A stretch of DNA of 64,000 nucleotides, taken from positions 23,188-87,187 of the forward strand of contig JAEUHK010000031.1 in the NCBI GenBank assembly GCA_016795465.1. Reading direction: 5' to 3'. Source of the stretch: Verrucomicrobiaceae bacterium (GTDB lineage Bacteria > Verrucomicrobiota > Verrucomicrobiia > Verrucomicrobiales > Verrucomicrobiaceae). A model generated the notes under the pieces. The model was not told the origin of the DNA. It saw only the letters and a program-made list of their open reading frames with translations, and did no database searches. Made by a program: the position numbers and the translations under genes. Of this stretch, positions 25,832 to 35,596 are shown piece after piece. The stretch's first letter is position 1; each line of letters opens with the position of its first letter.

Positions 25832-26248
25832 TCAGACCGTCTTGCGCTTCCGCTTCAGGTGGAGCTGGGCGGTGCTGCGCTGGATCATGGCCATGACGGC
25901 GGCGACTTCTTCTTGCTGCTCGCCGGGTTTGAGGTCGGCGAGGGATTTCTGGGCGCGGGCGAGGGCTTCTTCGACGGCTTTTTCGTCGATCTTGTCCGCG
26001 TCGATGGCCATGTCGGTCAGGATGCGGGTGACGGTGCCGGTGACTTCGACCAGGCCTTCGCCGACGGCCATTTCGGTGGTTTTGCCGCCCTTGGTGATGC
26101 GCAGCTCACCGGGGAGCAGCGTGGTCACGAGGTTGGCATGCGCGGCGAGGACGCCCATTTCGCCTTCGTAACCCGGAAGCACGACGGTATCGACCTCATC
26201 GGAGAAGATGCGGGCCTCTGGGGTCACGATTTCGAGTTTTAAAGGCAT
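25832..26248 (-). CDS. atpC: F1F0 ATP synthase subunit epsilon
   Basis: 138 residues. Epsilon is part of the central stalk of F1 and inhibits ATP hydrolysis. The N-terminal beta sandwich (MPLKLEIVTPEARIFSDEVDTVVLPGYEGEMGVLAAHANLVTTL) is followed by the two-helix C-terminal domain (DKIDEKAVEEALARAQKSL). It is the last gene of the atp operon and is separated from atpD by a 104-base gap filled by an inverted 7-mer array. The length is usual. Confidence 0.95.
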   Translation of the reverse strand: MPLKLEIVTPEARIFSDEVDTVVLPGYEGEMGVLAAHANLVTTLLPGELRITKGGKTTEMAVGEGLVEVTGTVTRILTDMAIDADKIDEKAVEEALARAQKSLADLKPGEQQEEVAAVMAMIQRSTAQLHLKRKRKTV

Positions 26249-26261
26249 GTTGGGGAAAGTT

Positions 26262-26346
26262 GTTCTCGGTTCTCAGTTCTCAGTTCACTGTTGGCGATCT
26301 GGTCTCCGCAGATCTAACTGCGAACCGAGAACCGCGAACAGAGAAC
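26262..26346. repeat. Inverted arrays of GTTCTCR 7-mers between atpD and atpC
   Basis: Left: GTTCTCG, GTTCTCA, GTTCTCA, GTTCACT (26262-26289). Right: TGCGAAC, CGAGAAC, CGCGAAC, AGAGAAC (to 26346), reverse complements of the left consensus. A related tandem array without a visible second arm lies at 30749-30776. The tract can fold into a long imperfect hairpin and could affect the expression of atpC relative to atpD. Confidence 0.75.
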
Positions 26347-26352
26347 AAGGCT

Positions 26353-27846
<1,494 letters not shown>

Positions 27847-28725
27847 TTACTCCAGAGCCATCTTGGCGGTCGTGATTTCGAGGAGTTCGTTGGTGATCGC
27901 GGCCTGGCGGAGCTTGTTGTACTCGAGGCTGAGGTCCTTGATCATCTGCTTGGCGTTGTCGGTGGCGTTTTTCATGGCCACCATGCGGCTGGAGTGCTCG
28001 GAAGCGCGGGATTCGAGCACCATCTGATACACGGTGTCGTTCACATACTGCGGGAGCACGGTTTCAAACACCACGGCGGCGCTCGGCTCAAAGGTGTACT
28101 CGGTCGTGGCGGTCGCGGTGGCGATCTCCGGGGCAAAGTCACGCTTGCCGCCGAGGGTCACCGGATTGACGGGCAGGATCTGCTCGACGGTGGGGACGAC
28201 GGTGACGGTGTTGATGAAGTTGTTGAAGACGACGAGCACCTTCTTGTACTCACCCGTGAGGAATTTCTCCTGCAGGAAGCGGCCGACGCCACGGACCTCG
28301 GCGAACTTCGCGGGATCCTTGATCGGGAAATCGGCCAGCAGGTGACGGCGGAGGCGGTTGATGGCCTGAACGCCTTTTTTGCCGATGGTGACGTAATCGA
28401 CGTCATCGGTGCCGAAATCGGTGGTGATGAGCTTCTTGAAGAGATTCGTGTTCAGCGCACCGCAGAGGCCTTTGTCGCTCGAGACGAGCAGGACGAGGAT
28501 TTTGCCGCCTTTTCCTTCGCTGAAGAAGGGATGAAGGCCTTCTTCGGCTTTTTCCTTCAGATTGACGAGCACCTTGTTCAGCAGCTCGGCGTAGTGACGG
28601 CCGTTGGCGGCCTGGTCCTGCGCTTTTTTCATCTTCGCGGCCGCGACGAGCTGCATGGCCTTGGTGATCTGGGCCGTGTTTTTGACCGATTTGATTCGGC
28701 GTCGGATGTCGCGTGTGGAAGGCAT
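27847..28725 (-). CDS. atpG: F1F0 ATP synthase subunit gamma
   Basis: 292 residues, the rotating central shaft of F1. The N-terminal helix (MPSTRDIRRRIKSVKNTAQITKAMQLVAAAKMKKAQ) and the C-terminal helix (SRMVAMKNATDNAKQMIKDLSLEYNKLRQAAITNELLEI) are the conserved coiled coil; SSDKGLCGALNTNL is the family motif in between. Normal position between atpA and atpD, and normal length. Confidence 0.98.
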   Translation of the reverse strand: MPSTRDIRRRIKSVKNTAQITKAMQLVAAAKMKKAQDQAANGRHYAELLNKVLVNLKEKAEEGLHPFFSEGKGGKILVLLVSSDKGLCGALNTNLFKKLITTDFGTDDVDYVTIGKKGVQAINRLRRHLLADFPIKDPAKFAEVRGVGRFLQEKFLTGEYKKVLVVFNNFINTVTVVPTVEQILPVNPVTLGGKRDFAPEIATATATTEYTFEPSAAVVFETVLPQYVNDTVYQMVLESRASEHSSRMVAMKNATDNAKQMIKDLSLEYNKLRQAAITNELLEITTAKMALE

Positions 28726-28765
28726 GGAGCGGAGAGCAGAGGGCTAAGGGCGGAGTGCCGAAAAC

Positions 28766-30295
28766 TTATTTCCAGGACGCTTTGAAGTCGTCGAGGGCGG
28801 ACTTGAGGCCTTCTTCGACCTTGTCGAGGGCCTTCTCATTGGCGAGCTGGCCCATGAGTTCGGCTTTGCGTGTGGTGAGGTATTCCTCGAGCTTGGCCTG
28901 GAATTCCTTCACGCGATCAACGGCGACGCTGTCGAAGTAGCCCTTCTGCATCGCGTAGAGGGTGCTGACCATGATGGGCAGGCTCTTCGGCTGATACTGC
29001 TGCTGCTTGAAGAGCTCCACGATGCGGGCACCGCGGTCGAGCTTGGCTTTCGTGCTGGCGTCGAGGTCGGAACCGAACTGGGCGAAGGCGGCGAGCTCGC
29101 GGAACTGGGCGAGGTCGAGCTTCGTGGTGCCGGAGACCTTCTTGATGGCCTTTGTCTGCGCGGCGGAACCCACGCGGGAGACGGAAAGACCGACGGAGAT
29201 GGCGGGGCGGATGCCTTGATAGAAAAGGTCGGTTTCGAGGAAGATCTGACCGTCAGTGATGGAGATCACGTTCGTCGGGATGTAGGCGGACACGTCGCCG
29301 GCCTGCGTCTCGATGATGGGCAGCGCGGTCATGGAACCACCGCCGTAGTTTTCGCTGACGCGGCAGGAGCGCTCGAGGAGGCGGGAGTGGAGGTAGAACA
29401 CGTCACCCGGATAAGCTTCACGACCGGAGGGGCGCTTCAAGATGAGGGAGACCTGACGATAAGCGACGGCTTGCTTGGAAAGGTCATCATAGACGATGAG
29501 CACGTCCTGGCCCTGATCCATGAACCACTCGCCGATGGCGGCACCAGCGTAGGGGGCGAGGTATTGGTTCACCGCGGAGTCGGAGGCAGAGGCGGAGACG
29601 ATGGTGGTGTATTCCATCGCGCCGGCGTCTTCGAGGGTCTTCACGACGCGGGCAATGTTGGACTGCTTCTGGCCGATGGCGACGTAGATGCAGTAGAGGG
29701 GCTTGTGGCCCTGCAGCTTGCCCTGTTCGGCGGCCTTGTTCTGCTGCGCCTGGGAAATGATGGCGTCCACGGCGATGGTGGTCTTGCCGGTGGAGCGGTC
29801 GCCGATGATCAACTCACGCTGACCGCGGCCGATCGGGATCATGGCGTCGATGGCCATGATGCCGGTCTGCACGGGGACGGACACGGACTTACGGGCGATG
29901 ATGCCAGGAGCGAGCTTTTCGACGGGATACTGGGTTTCACCCTTGATCTCGCCTTTGCCGTCGATGGCCTGACCGAGCGCGTTCACCACGCGGCCGAGGA
30001 GCGACTTGCCGACGGGCACGGAGAGGAGGCGGCCGGTGGTTTTGACTTCGTCGCCCGCCTTGATGTTTTCACCGGAGCCGAGAAGCACGCAGCCGACTTC
30101 GGTTTCTTCGAGGTTCAGAGCGAGGCCGTAAACGCCACCGGGGAACTCGATCATCTCATTGAGCATGACATCGCTGAGGCCTTCAATCTTGGCGGCGCCG
30201 TCGCCGATTTCACGGACGATGCCCACATTGGACTTCGTGACGGCGGTCTTGAGGCCGGCGATTTGGGATTCGATCTCTTGCAGGATGTTGCTCAT
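28766..30295 (-). CDS. atpA: F1F0 ATP synthase subunit alpha
   Basis: 509 residues, the non-catalytic nucleotide-binding subunit of F1. The P-loop is GDRSTGKT where many homologues have [22 protein letters not shown], the [42 protein letters not shown] segment and the arginine-finger region ([12 protein letters not shown]) are intact. Start at 30295. It lies between atpH and atpG. Full length. Confidence 0.98.
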   Translation of the reverse strand: MSNILQEIESQIAGLKTAVTKSNVGIVREIGDGAAKIEGLSDVMLNEMIEFPGGVYGLALNLEETEVGCVLLGSGENIKAGDEVKTTGRLLSVPVGKSLLGRVVNALGQAIDGKGEIKGETQYPVEKLAPGIIARKSVSVPVQTGIMAIDAMIPIGRGQRELIIGDRSTGKTTIAVDAIISQAQQNKAAEQGKLQGHKPLYCIYVAIGQKQSNIARVVKTLEDAGAMEYTTIVSASASDSAVNQYLAPYAGAAIGEWFMDQGQDVLIVYDDLSKQAVAYRQVSLILKRPSGREAYPGDVFYLHSRLLERSCRVSENYGGGSMTALPIIETQAGDVSAYIPTNVISITDGQIFLETDLFYQGIRPAISVGLSVSRVGSAAQTKAIKKVSGTTKLDLAQFRELAAFAQFGSDLDASTKAKLDRGARIVELFKQQQYQPKSLPIMVSTLYAMQKGYFDSVAVDRVKEFQAKLEEYLTTRKAELMGQLANEKALDKVEEGLKSALDDFKASWK

Positions 30296-30342
30296 GGGAT
30301 GTGGAGGGGAAAAAGCTGAAGACTAAATGTGAAAGGATGAAA

Positions 30343-30741
30343 TCAGGCGGCGAGGGAGGCGGCGAGGCCTTCGAGGCGTGCTTTGACGCTGCCGTCCCAG
30401 ACGTCGGAGCCGACTTTGACGCGGATGCCGCCGAGGAGCTCGGGGTTCACGCTGAAATCGAGGGTGAGCTGGCGGCCGTATTTCTTCGAAAGGCTGGCCT
30501 GGAGCTCGGTCTGCGTCGCGGGGGTGAGCGCGGAGGCGCTTTCCACCAGCGCACGCTGGCGGCTGACCTCATTGGCGACGAGGCGGGCGAAGGCATCGAG
30601 CATGCCGATGTAACCACGCGGCTTGCTGCTGGCGACGCCGCTCACCACGGTGCGCACGCGGGACTCATCGAGCTTTCCATCGACCATGCAGGCGCGGAAA
30701 AGCTGGCGGGAGGTGCGGCGGGCTTCCTTGGAGATTTTCAT
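30343..30741 (-). CDS. atpH: F1F0 ATP synthase subunit delta, short form
   Basis: 132 residues, about 45 shorter than the usual ~177. The C-terminal half is typical (RQRALVESASALTPATQTELQASLSKKYGRQLTLDFSVNPELLGGIRVKVGSDVWDGSVKARLEGL). The N-terminal helical bundle that binds the alpha subunits is trimmed (MKISKEARRTSRQLFRACMVDGKLDESRV). There is no sign of a frameshift just upstream, so this looks like a genuinely short delta that may be characteristic of the lineage. It connects F1 to the peripheral b stalk. The position between atpF and atpA supports the call. Confidence 0.88.
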   Translation of the reverse strand: MKISKEARRTSRQLFRACMVDGKLDESRVRTVVSGVASSKPRGYIGMLDAFARLVANEVSRQRALVESASALTPATQTELQASLSKKYGRQLTLDFSVNPELLGGIRVKVGSDVWDGSVKARLEGLAASLAA

Positions 30742-30748
30742 CGGAGCA

Positions 30749-30779
30749 GTTCTCGGTTCGCAGTTCTCAGTTCGCGGTT
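30749..30779. repeat. Tandem GTTCKCR 7-mers between atpF and atpH
   Basis: Four consecutive 7-mers, GTTCTCG, GTTCGCA, GTTCTCA and GTTCGCG, followed by GTTA. They fill the gap between atpF and atpH. They share the consensus of the arrays at 26262-26346 but have no inverted second arm here. Confidence 0.7.
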
Positions 30780-31317
30780 AAGCGGAGACTTGGGCGGCGG
30801 TTTCTTGGTTGAGACGAGCTTGATCGTCGGAATTGAGCACTTTGCCGGTCACGCGGCTGGTAGCGTCGGCGACCATGCGGCCGAACTCGCGCTTCAGCTG
30901 GGACATGAGCTGCTCTTTTTCGAGTTCAGCAGCCTCACGGGCTTTGGCGAGGATGGAATTGGCAGAAGCCACGGCGTCCTGCTGACGGCGCTCCTGGAGG
31001 GCTTTGGAGGCTTCATCAGCTTCCTTCACGAGGCGGGCTGCATCAGCCTCCGCCTTGTCGAGGATGGCCTGGGCGTTCTTGGCGGCCTCAGCGGCATCCT
31101 TGGTGATCTTTTCGAGCTTGGCCTCGCCATCGGCGATGCGCTGACGACGCTGCTCCAGCATGCCAAGGATGGGGCCGAAGGCGTATTTCTTCAGGATGGA
31201 GAAAACGATCCAGAAGATGATCACCTGAGCGAAGAACTTGGGCCAGGCGAGGCCGAATTTCTCGACGAGCGCGTCAACTTTGCCGGCGGCAAGGATGGTG
31301 GGCAAGCTGGTGATCAT
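30778..31317 (-). CDS. atpF: F1F0 ATP synthase subunit b
   Basis: 179 residues from the ATG at 31317; a longer frame upstream has an unlikely Pro/His-rich extension. One N-terminal membrane segment (WPKFFAQVIIFWIVFSILKKYAFG) is followed by a long Ala/Lys/Glu-rich coiled coil (residues ~50-165). It forms the peripheral stalk. Normal position between atpE and atpH; only one b gene is present, with no b'. Confidence 0.95.
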   Translation of the reverse strand: MITSLPTILAAGKVDALVEKFGLAWPKFFAQVIIFWIVFSILKKYAFGPILGMLEQRRQRIADGEAKLEKITKDAAEAAKNAQAILDKAEADAARLVKEADEASKALQERRQQDAVASANSILAKAREAAELEKEQLMSQLKREFGRMVADATSRVTGKVLNSDDQARLNQETAAQVSA

Positions 31318-31409
31318 AGGCGGAGCAAAATGGATCTGAAGACGAACAAAATGGTGAGAGAAACGGGGTGGTGGCGGACCGCAAACGCGATCCGCCACCG
31401 GAAGGCGAA

Positions 31410-31661
31410 TTACAGACCGCCGAGGTAGGCGATAATGCCGAGACCTTCAGCGAGGGCCATGGCGATAATGCCGAGGGTCAGGATGTTACCGAAAGCGCCG
31501 GGGTTGCGACCGACGGCTTCCACAGCCTTGGAGCCGACCATACCGACGCCGAGGGCGGCGCCAGCACCACCGATGGCCATCGTGAGGTTACCGGTAAGGC
31601 CAGCGGCAGGGGCGGCGTGAGCGGCGGCTTCCTGGGCCATGGAGATGAGTTCCATTGTCAT
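31410..31661 (-). CDS. atpE: F1F0 ATP synthase subunit c
   Basis: 83 residues, two membrane helices. The helix-1 motif GGAGAALGVGMVGSKAVEAVGRNPGAFG and helix 2 GIIAMALAEGLGIIAYLGGL carry the ion-binding Glu (ALAEG). The Glu is followed by Gly rather than Ser/Thr, and the helix-1 Gln of sodium rings is not seen, so it is most likely a proton type. A short polar-Ala N-terminal extension precedes helix 1. ATG at 31655 is an alternative start. Confidence 0.95.
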   Translation of the reverse strand: MTMELISMAQEAAAHAAPAAGLTGNLTMAIGGAGAALGVGMVGSKAVEAVGRNPGAFGNILTLGIIAMALAEGLGIIAYLGGL

Positions 31662-31741
31662 AGTGTGTTATCGAGTTGGGTGTTGGTGTTGTGTCGCCTG
31701 CGTCCACACGTTGCGCATGGTCCCGCGGGCAAATTCAGAGA

Positions 31742-32629
31742 TTAATGATGCTCGCCCTCCTCATGACCGTGATCGTCATGGGTGGTGGAAAGCTGGATGT
31801 AAACCGAGCAAAGGAGAGTGAACACGATGGCCTGCAGCAGGCCCACGAGCAGCTCCATGAAGTAGAAAGGAAGCGGAAGCGCCACGCTGCCAAGGAAGCT
31901 CATCACCGGGCCCTTGGAGTTCATCATGTCGCTCATGATGTGGAGCACGTTTTCGCCAGCGAAGATGTTCCCGAAGAGACGAATCGAGAGCGTCACCGGA
32001 CGGATCACGATGGAGACGATTTCGATCACACCGACGAACATGAACACGAGCGCCACGATCAGGCCCATCACGCCTTTCAGACCGCCTTTCGGGCCAAAGG
32101 TATGAACGATGAAGCCCCAAACGCCCACTTCTTTGAGGGTGAGAAAGATCCAGACCAGGAACGCGGAAAGCGCGATACCTGCGGTGGCATTCAGGTCAGC
32201 CGTCGGCGGACGCAGAAGAGGATCGTGAGCCGCTTTCACGGAGAGAAAGCCGGTCGATTCACCCCAGCCGATGGTGCCGACGCCCGGAAGGAGGCCGAAC
32301 CAGTTCGAAACGAGGATGTAGATGAAAAGCGTGCCGAGCAGCGGGAAGGCCAGCTTTGCCTGCTTTTCGCCGACGATATTCACCACCTGGCCGTAAAGGA
32401 ACTCGATAACGAATTCGAAAAGGTTCTGCGCCTTGTGCGGGATGAGCGACATGTTCTTCGTCGCCTTACGGGCGAACCAAAGCACGATCCCGAGCACACA
32501 AAGCGCCACGAGCGTCGAGTTCGTCATGAAAGCGAGGAAACCTTCCTTCGCGAACAGCTCCGCCGCCTTGCTGCTCACATTGGCGAGCACGGGAGAGAAC
32601 GGGGCTGGTTGGGAAAACAGAATCGACAT
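31742..32629 (-). CDS. atpB: F1F0 ATP synthase subunit a
   Basis: 295 residues from the ATG at 32629; the longer upstream frame is not supported. It is a polytopic membrane protein forming the ion half-channels. The conserved arginine lies in the ITLSIRLFGNIFAGE-type segment (here VTLSIRLFGNIFAGENVL). The C-terminal PLPFYFMELLVGLLQAIVFTLLCSVYIQLS is typical, and the tail is His-rich. First gene of the operon atpBEFHAGDC. No atpI or atpZ gene is seen upstream. Confidence 0.95.
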   Translation of the reverse strand: MSILFSQPAPFSPVLANVSSKAAELFAKEGFLAFMTNSTLVALCVLGIVLWFARKATKNMSLIPHKAQNLFEFVIEFLYGQVVNIVGEKQAKLAFPLLGTLFIYILVSNWFGLLPGVGTIGWGESTGFLSVKAAHDPLLRPPTADLNATAGIALSAFLVWIFLTLKEVGVWGFIVHTFGPKGGLKGVMGLIVALVFMFVGVIEIVSIVIRPVTLSIRLFGNIFAGENVLHIMSDMMNSKGPVMSFLGSVALPLPFYFMELLVGLLQAIVFTLLCSVYIQLSTTHDDHGHEEGEHH

Positions 32630-32792
32630 GGTCGTAGGGTCCTCCGGGGACAGGATGGATAGGGTCTCGCCGGAATAGCGGGGCCGCATCTAACAAGTCC
32701 GGATTGGCGTGGCAAGCCCTTTTGTGAAATTTTTCACAAAGTCGCCGGAGGCCCGGTTTTTCAGGCTTCCGAAGCATTTTACGGTAATGTGA

Positions 32793-33551
32793 TCACTCCT
32801 CACTCGAGGCCTCGGCGATGGCCATGGAGGCCTCGCGGGCCTCTTCCTCTTCTTCGAGCTTCTTTTCCTGCTCGCGAGCCTTCGCCAGAGCTCCGGCGAG
32901 GAGGCCGGTGGGCACGGCAACGAATCCGAGACCGCAAACGAGCACGACGGAGGTGAAAAGACGCCCGCCCAAGGTGACCGGATACACATCGCCGTAGCCA
33001 ACGGTGGTGAGCGTGACCACGGCCCACCACATGGAATCCGGCACAGACGAGAACTTGTCCGGCTGCGCCTCGTTTTCGAAGTGATAAATGCCCACAGAAG
33101 CAAGGTAGAGCACGACGAGGGCCGCGCAGCCAAAGAGCACGAGCTCCTCCTTGGCAATCATAAACGCATGGCGGTAGCGCCGCGCGGCCTTGCTGTAGCG
33201 GGTGAGCTTGAACAGCCGGAAGAGCCGCATGAGCCTCAGCGCCCGGGCGCTGCGCAGATCCAGCCCCACGCTGAGGAAGAAGGGCGCGATCGAGAGCAGG
33301 TCGATAAGACCGTAAAACGACAGCGCGTAGCGCAGCATCGGGCGCGAGAGAAAGCATCGGGCGAGGTATTCCACCGTGAAGATCGCGATGCTGACCACCT
33401 CGACCAGATTGAGCCAGTAAAGCTGCTGATCCGAGAGGTTTGGCATCGTCTCCAACGCCAGCGTGACCAGATTGATCACGATGATGACCTGCAGCATGAC
33501 ATCAAGCCAGCGCCCGAAGTGAACGTGGCCGTTTTCGTCTCTGCGGATCAT
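32793..33551 (-). CDS. Voltage-gated potassium channel (6TM)
   Basis: 252 residues from the ATG at 33551. It has six membrane segments, a voltage-sensor-like S4 (DLRSARALRLMRLFRLFKLTRYSKAARR) and the pore helix with the selectivity filter WAVVTLTTVGYGDVYP. The C-terminal tail is a short acidic coiled coil (REQEKKLEEEEEAREA) in place of an RCK domain. It is a plasma-membrane K+ channel of the Kv/KvAP-like bacterial type. It lies 16 bases downstream of the next gene on the same strand. Confidence 0.92.
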   Translation of the reverse strand: MIRRDENGHVHFGRWLDVMLQVIIVINLVTLALETMPNLSDQQLYWLNLVEVVSIAIFTVEYLARCFLSRPMLRYALSFYGLIDLLSIAPFFLSVGLDLRSARALRLMRLFRLFKLTRYSKAARRYRHAFMIAKEELVLFGCAALVVLYLASVGIYHFENEAQPDKFSSVPDSMWWAVVTLTTVGYGDVYPVTLGGRLFTSVVLVCGLGFVAVPTGLLAGALAKAREQEKKLEEEEEAREASMAIAEASSEE

Positions 33552-33567
33552 GGTGGAGATGCTGGGT

Positions 33568-34437
33568 TCACGCCCATTCGAGCGTATACATGTAAACGGT
33601 GGTGGCCACAAAGATGAAAGAGCCGACGATGAAAAACCACCAGCGCATGCCGGTTTTGAAAACGAGGCCGATACCGGCAAAGAACAGGCTCAGCGCATAA
33701 TAGACCCCCGCCAGGGAGAAGTAATCCCCTGCGTTGTTGGCGTGGCTTCCCTCGTCGAATTTCACCTTGGCCTCCTTGTACTTCTCATCGCTGCCCGCGT
33801 ACATCGCCTGGTAGTAGTCCGGGCTGAACTCCTTTCGCTGCACCAGCAGCAGCTCATCCTCCGGGATGCTTTCCAAACCGGAGTCTTTGAACTCCTTTCT
33901 CGATTCCTCGGGCAGCCCTAGCGCCGCATACGCTTCGTCACTAGCCTGGCGGAGATAGAAAACAGCCGCCTGATGCAGGAGAAACTCGCGATCCGCATGA
34001 TCCGGCGGCAGCAGCTGCGCCCGCCAGATCATCTGCATGGCCTGGAGGTTCACATTGTTGTCATGCGTGATGATCGCATTCGCCAGACTGGCCGCGTCCG
34101 CGGCTTGCGTGGAGATCGTGGAGGCCTGGCTGTAGGCCTCCAGCGAGGCACCGTCCCACAGGCCGCCTTGATGGCTGGCGATACCGGAAAAGATCGCGCC
34201 GAGGCCCAGCAGAATGGCCGTGCACAGCTCAAAGAGCTCGATGGAGGCCTGCTTCTGCTCCGCAGCCTCCTCGGCGGCCTCAAACTTCTCCAAAGCCACC
34301 CGCGCATCCACCGCCGCGGCTTCGGCGGCCTTTTCCGCATCTTCAGCGGCATGCTCGGCCATTTGGGCGGCCACCCGCGCCTCATCGGCGTCCTCCACGG
34401 CCATGTTGATCTGCTGCGTCTTGCTTTCCTCGCTCAT
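33568..34437 (-). CDS. DUF4337-like coiled-coil membrane protein
   Basis: 289 residues from the ATG at 34437. A very Ala/Glu-rich N-terminal coiled coil (residues ~15-60) is followed by a membrane segment (FELCTAILLGLGAIFSGIASH), a central helical domain, and two C-terminal membrane segments (YFSLAGVYYALSLFFAGIGLVF, WWFFIVGSFIFVATTVYMY). The layout fits DUF4337-type proteins of unknown function. It is probably co-transcribed with the potassium channel gene that follows 16 bases later. Confidence 0.6.
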   Translation of the reverse strand: MSEESKTQQINMAVEDADEARVAAQMAEHAAEDAEKAAEAAAVDARVALEKFEAAEEAAEQKQASIELFELCTAILLGLGAIFSGIASHQGGLWDGASLEAYSQASTISTQAADAASLANAIITHDNNVNLQAMQMIWRAQLLPPDHADREFLLHQAAVFYLRQASDEAYAALGLPEESRKEFKDSGLESIPEDELLLVQRKEFSPDYYQAMYAGSDEKYKEAKVKFDEGSHANNAGDYFSLAGVYYALSLFFAGIGLVFKTGMRWWFFIVGSFIFVATTVYMYTLEWA

Positions 34438-34514
34438 GCGCGGCGACTCATGGCGGTGCCCGCCACGAACGCAACCGTGTTTTGGCATGCGCACTGCTTC
34501 GAAAAAGGGGCCCG

Positions 34515-34871
34515 ATGGAACCCACCCGCATCATTCCCATCACCACTTCACGCCCCTCGCAACCTGCCAACATCATCCGCATGGAAGCCGATCCCAGCCT
34601 CATCCGCCTGGAAACGGTCAATGGTCAGGAGCAGCTCAGCGGAGGCGAGCCCGAGAACGCCCAGCGCTTTGCAGGCGAAGTCCATTACGTCAGCTACTAC
34701 GCCACAAGGCTCGCCGAAACGCTCGGCATGCGTCGTCTCGAAGCCTGCATCCTCGAAGATCGCGATGGCCAGACTTCCATCGCCGCCGGAAACCATGCCG
34801 GAAGCTGGCGTGGCTCCATCCAGACCACACGCCGCTCCATCAAGCAGGTGCTCGAATCCCTCGGCAAATAA
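34515..34871 (+). CDS. Small soluble protein, possibly roadblock-like
   Basis: 118 residues from the ATG at 34515; an upstream in-frame start is possible. It is soluble with alternating strands and helices (RFAGEVHYVSYYATRLAETLGMRRLEACILEDRDGQTSIAAG). The pattern of a helix followed by two strands is reminiscent of roadblock/LC7 folds, but this is weak. It is followed after 15 bases by a second gene of similar character and then amtB, so the three may form one operon. Confidence 0.6.
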   Translation: MEPTRIIPITTSRPSQPANIIRMEADPSLIRLETVNGQEQLSGGEPENAQRFAGEVHYVSYYATRLAETLGMRRLEACILEDRDGQTSIAAGNHAGSWRGSIQTTRRSIKQVLESLGK

Positions 34872-34886
34872 CCCACCACCGCGCTG

Positions 34887-35585
34887 ATGAGCCTCGATCC
34901 TGTCATTTCGGCTGCGGCCGCGTTGCAACGCCTCGACGGCGTCGCGGGCGTGCTTCTTTTCAAAGGCCGCCACACCATCCACCGGCAGATGCCCTTCTCC
35001 GAAACCCGTGCCGAGGAGCTGCGCGAGCGGCTGGAGGAAATGCTCGCCGGTTACCGCCAGGTCCGCCGGCGCATCCGCCAGATCTACCTCGAATTCGACG
35101 GCGGCGTGCTGCTCGTCGTCGCCAGTGATGAAGTCGCTTTGGTGTTCTTCCTCACCTCGAAAGCCGATCCCGATCTGGCCGCCAGCGCCGGCTCCGTGCT
35201 CATCAGCGACCACGCGGCGGCCCTCGCGGCAGCTTCGATCGAGGCCAAACCAGCCACCAGCACCCCTGGCGGCATCGAAGAGCTCGTCGTCACATCACCA
35301 CGAGCCCTCACGCAGATCACCGAGAAGGCCGAACCCGTCGTGAACCAGTGGGGCAACGTGCGCAAAGCCGTCGAAGGCCTCCTCGGCAAAGTCATGGGCC
35401 GCGGACAGGCCTCACGCCTCATTGACCGCACCTTGGAGGCCATGCCTTCCCAGGACCCCTACCGCCTGCCGCCGGCCGAAGTGCGCAAACTGGCCGCCGC
35501 CATCCTCGACCACGTGCCAAACACCGCCAAACGCCGCCAGCTCCTCACCGAACTCGAAGCCAGCCTCGCCGAACTTCAACTCTAA
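34887..35585 (+). CDS. Hypothetical protein, possibly roadblock-like N-terminal domain
   Basis: 232 residues. The first ~110 (PVISAAAALQRLDGVAGVLLFKGRHTIHRQMPF, then IYLEFDGGVLLVVASDEVALVFFLTSKADPDL) have the helix-strand-strand order of roadblock/LC7 domains. The remainder is helical with a Pro/Ala linker. It stands 11 bases before amtB. The assignment is tentative; roadblock proteins usually partner small GTPases, none of which is encoded nearby. Confidence 0.6.
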   Translation: MSLDPVISAAAALQRLDGVAGVLLFKGRHTIHRQMPFSETRAEELRERLEEMLAGYRQVRRRIRQIYLEFDGGVLLVVASDEVALVFFLTSKADPDLAASAGSVLISDHAAALAAASIEAKPATSTPGGIEELVVTSPRALTQITEKAEPVVNQWGNVRKAVEGLLGKVMGRGQASRLIDRTLEAMPSQDPYRLPPAEVRKLAAAILDHVPNTAKRRQLLTELEASLAELQL

Positions 35586-35596
35586 ACGTCTTTCCC

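Noticed and set aside
34050..35343. Further overlapping frames near the coiled-coil and possibly roadblock-like genes
   Set aside because: Arg/Ser/Pro-rich shadows in alternate frames without start context or fold.
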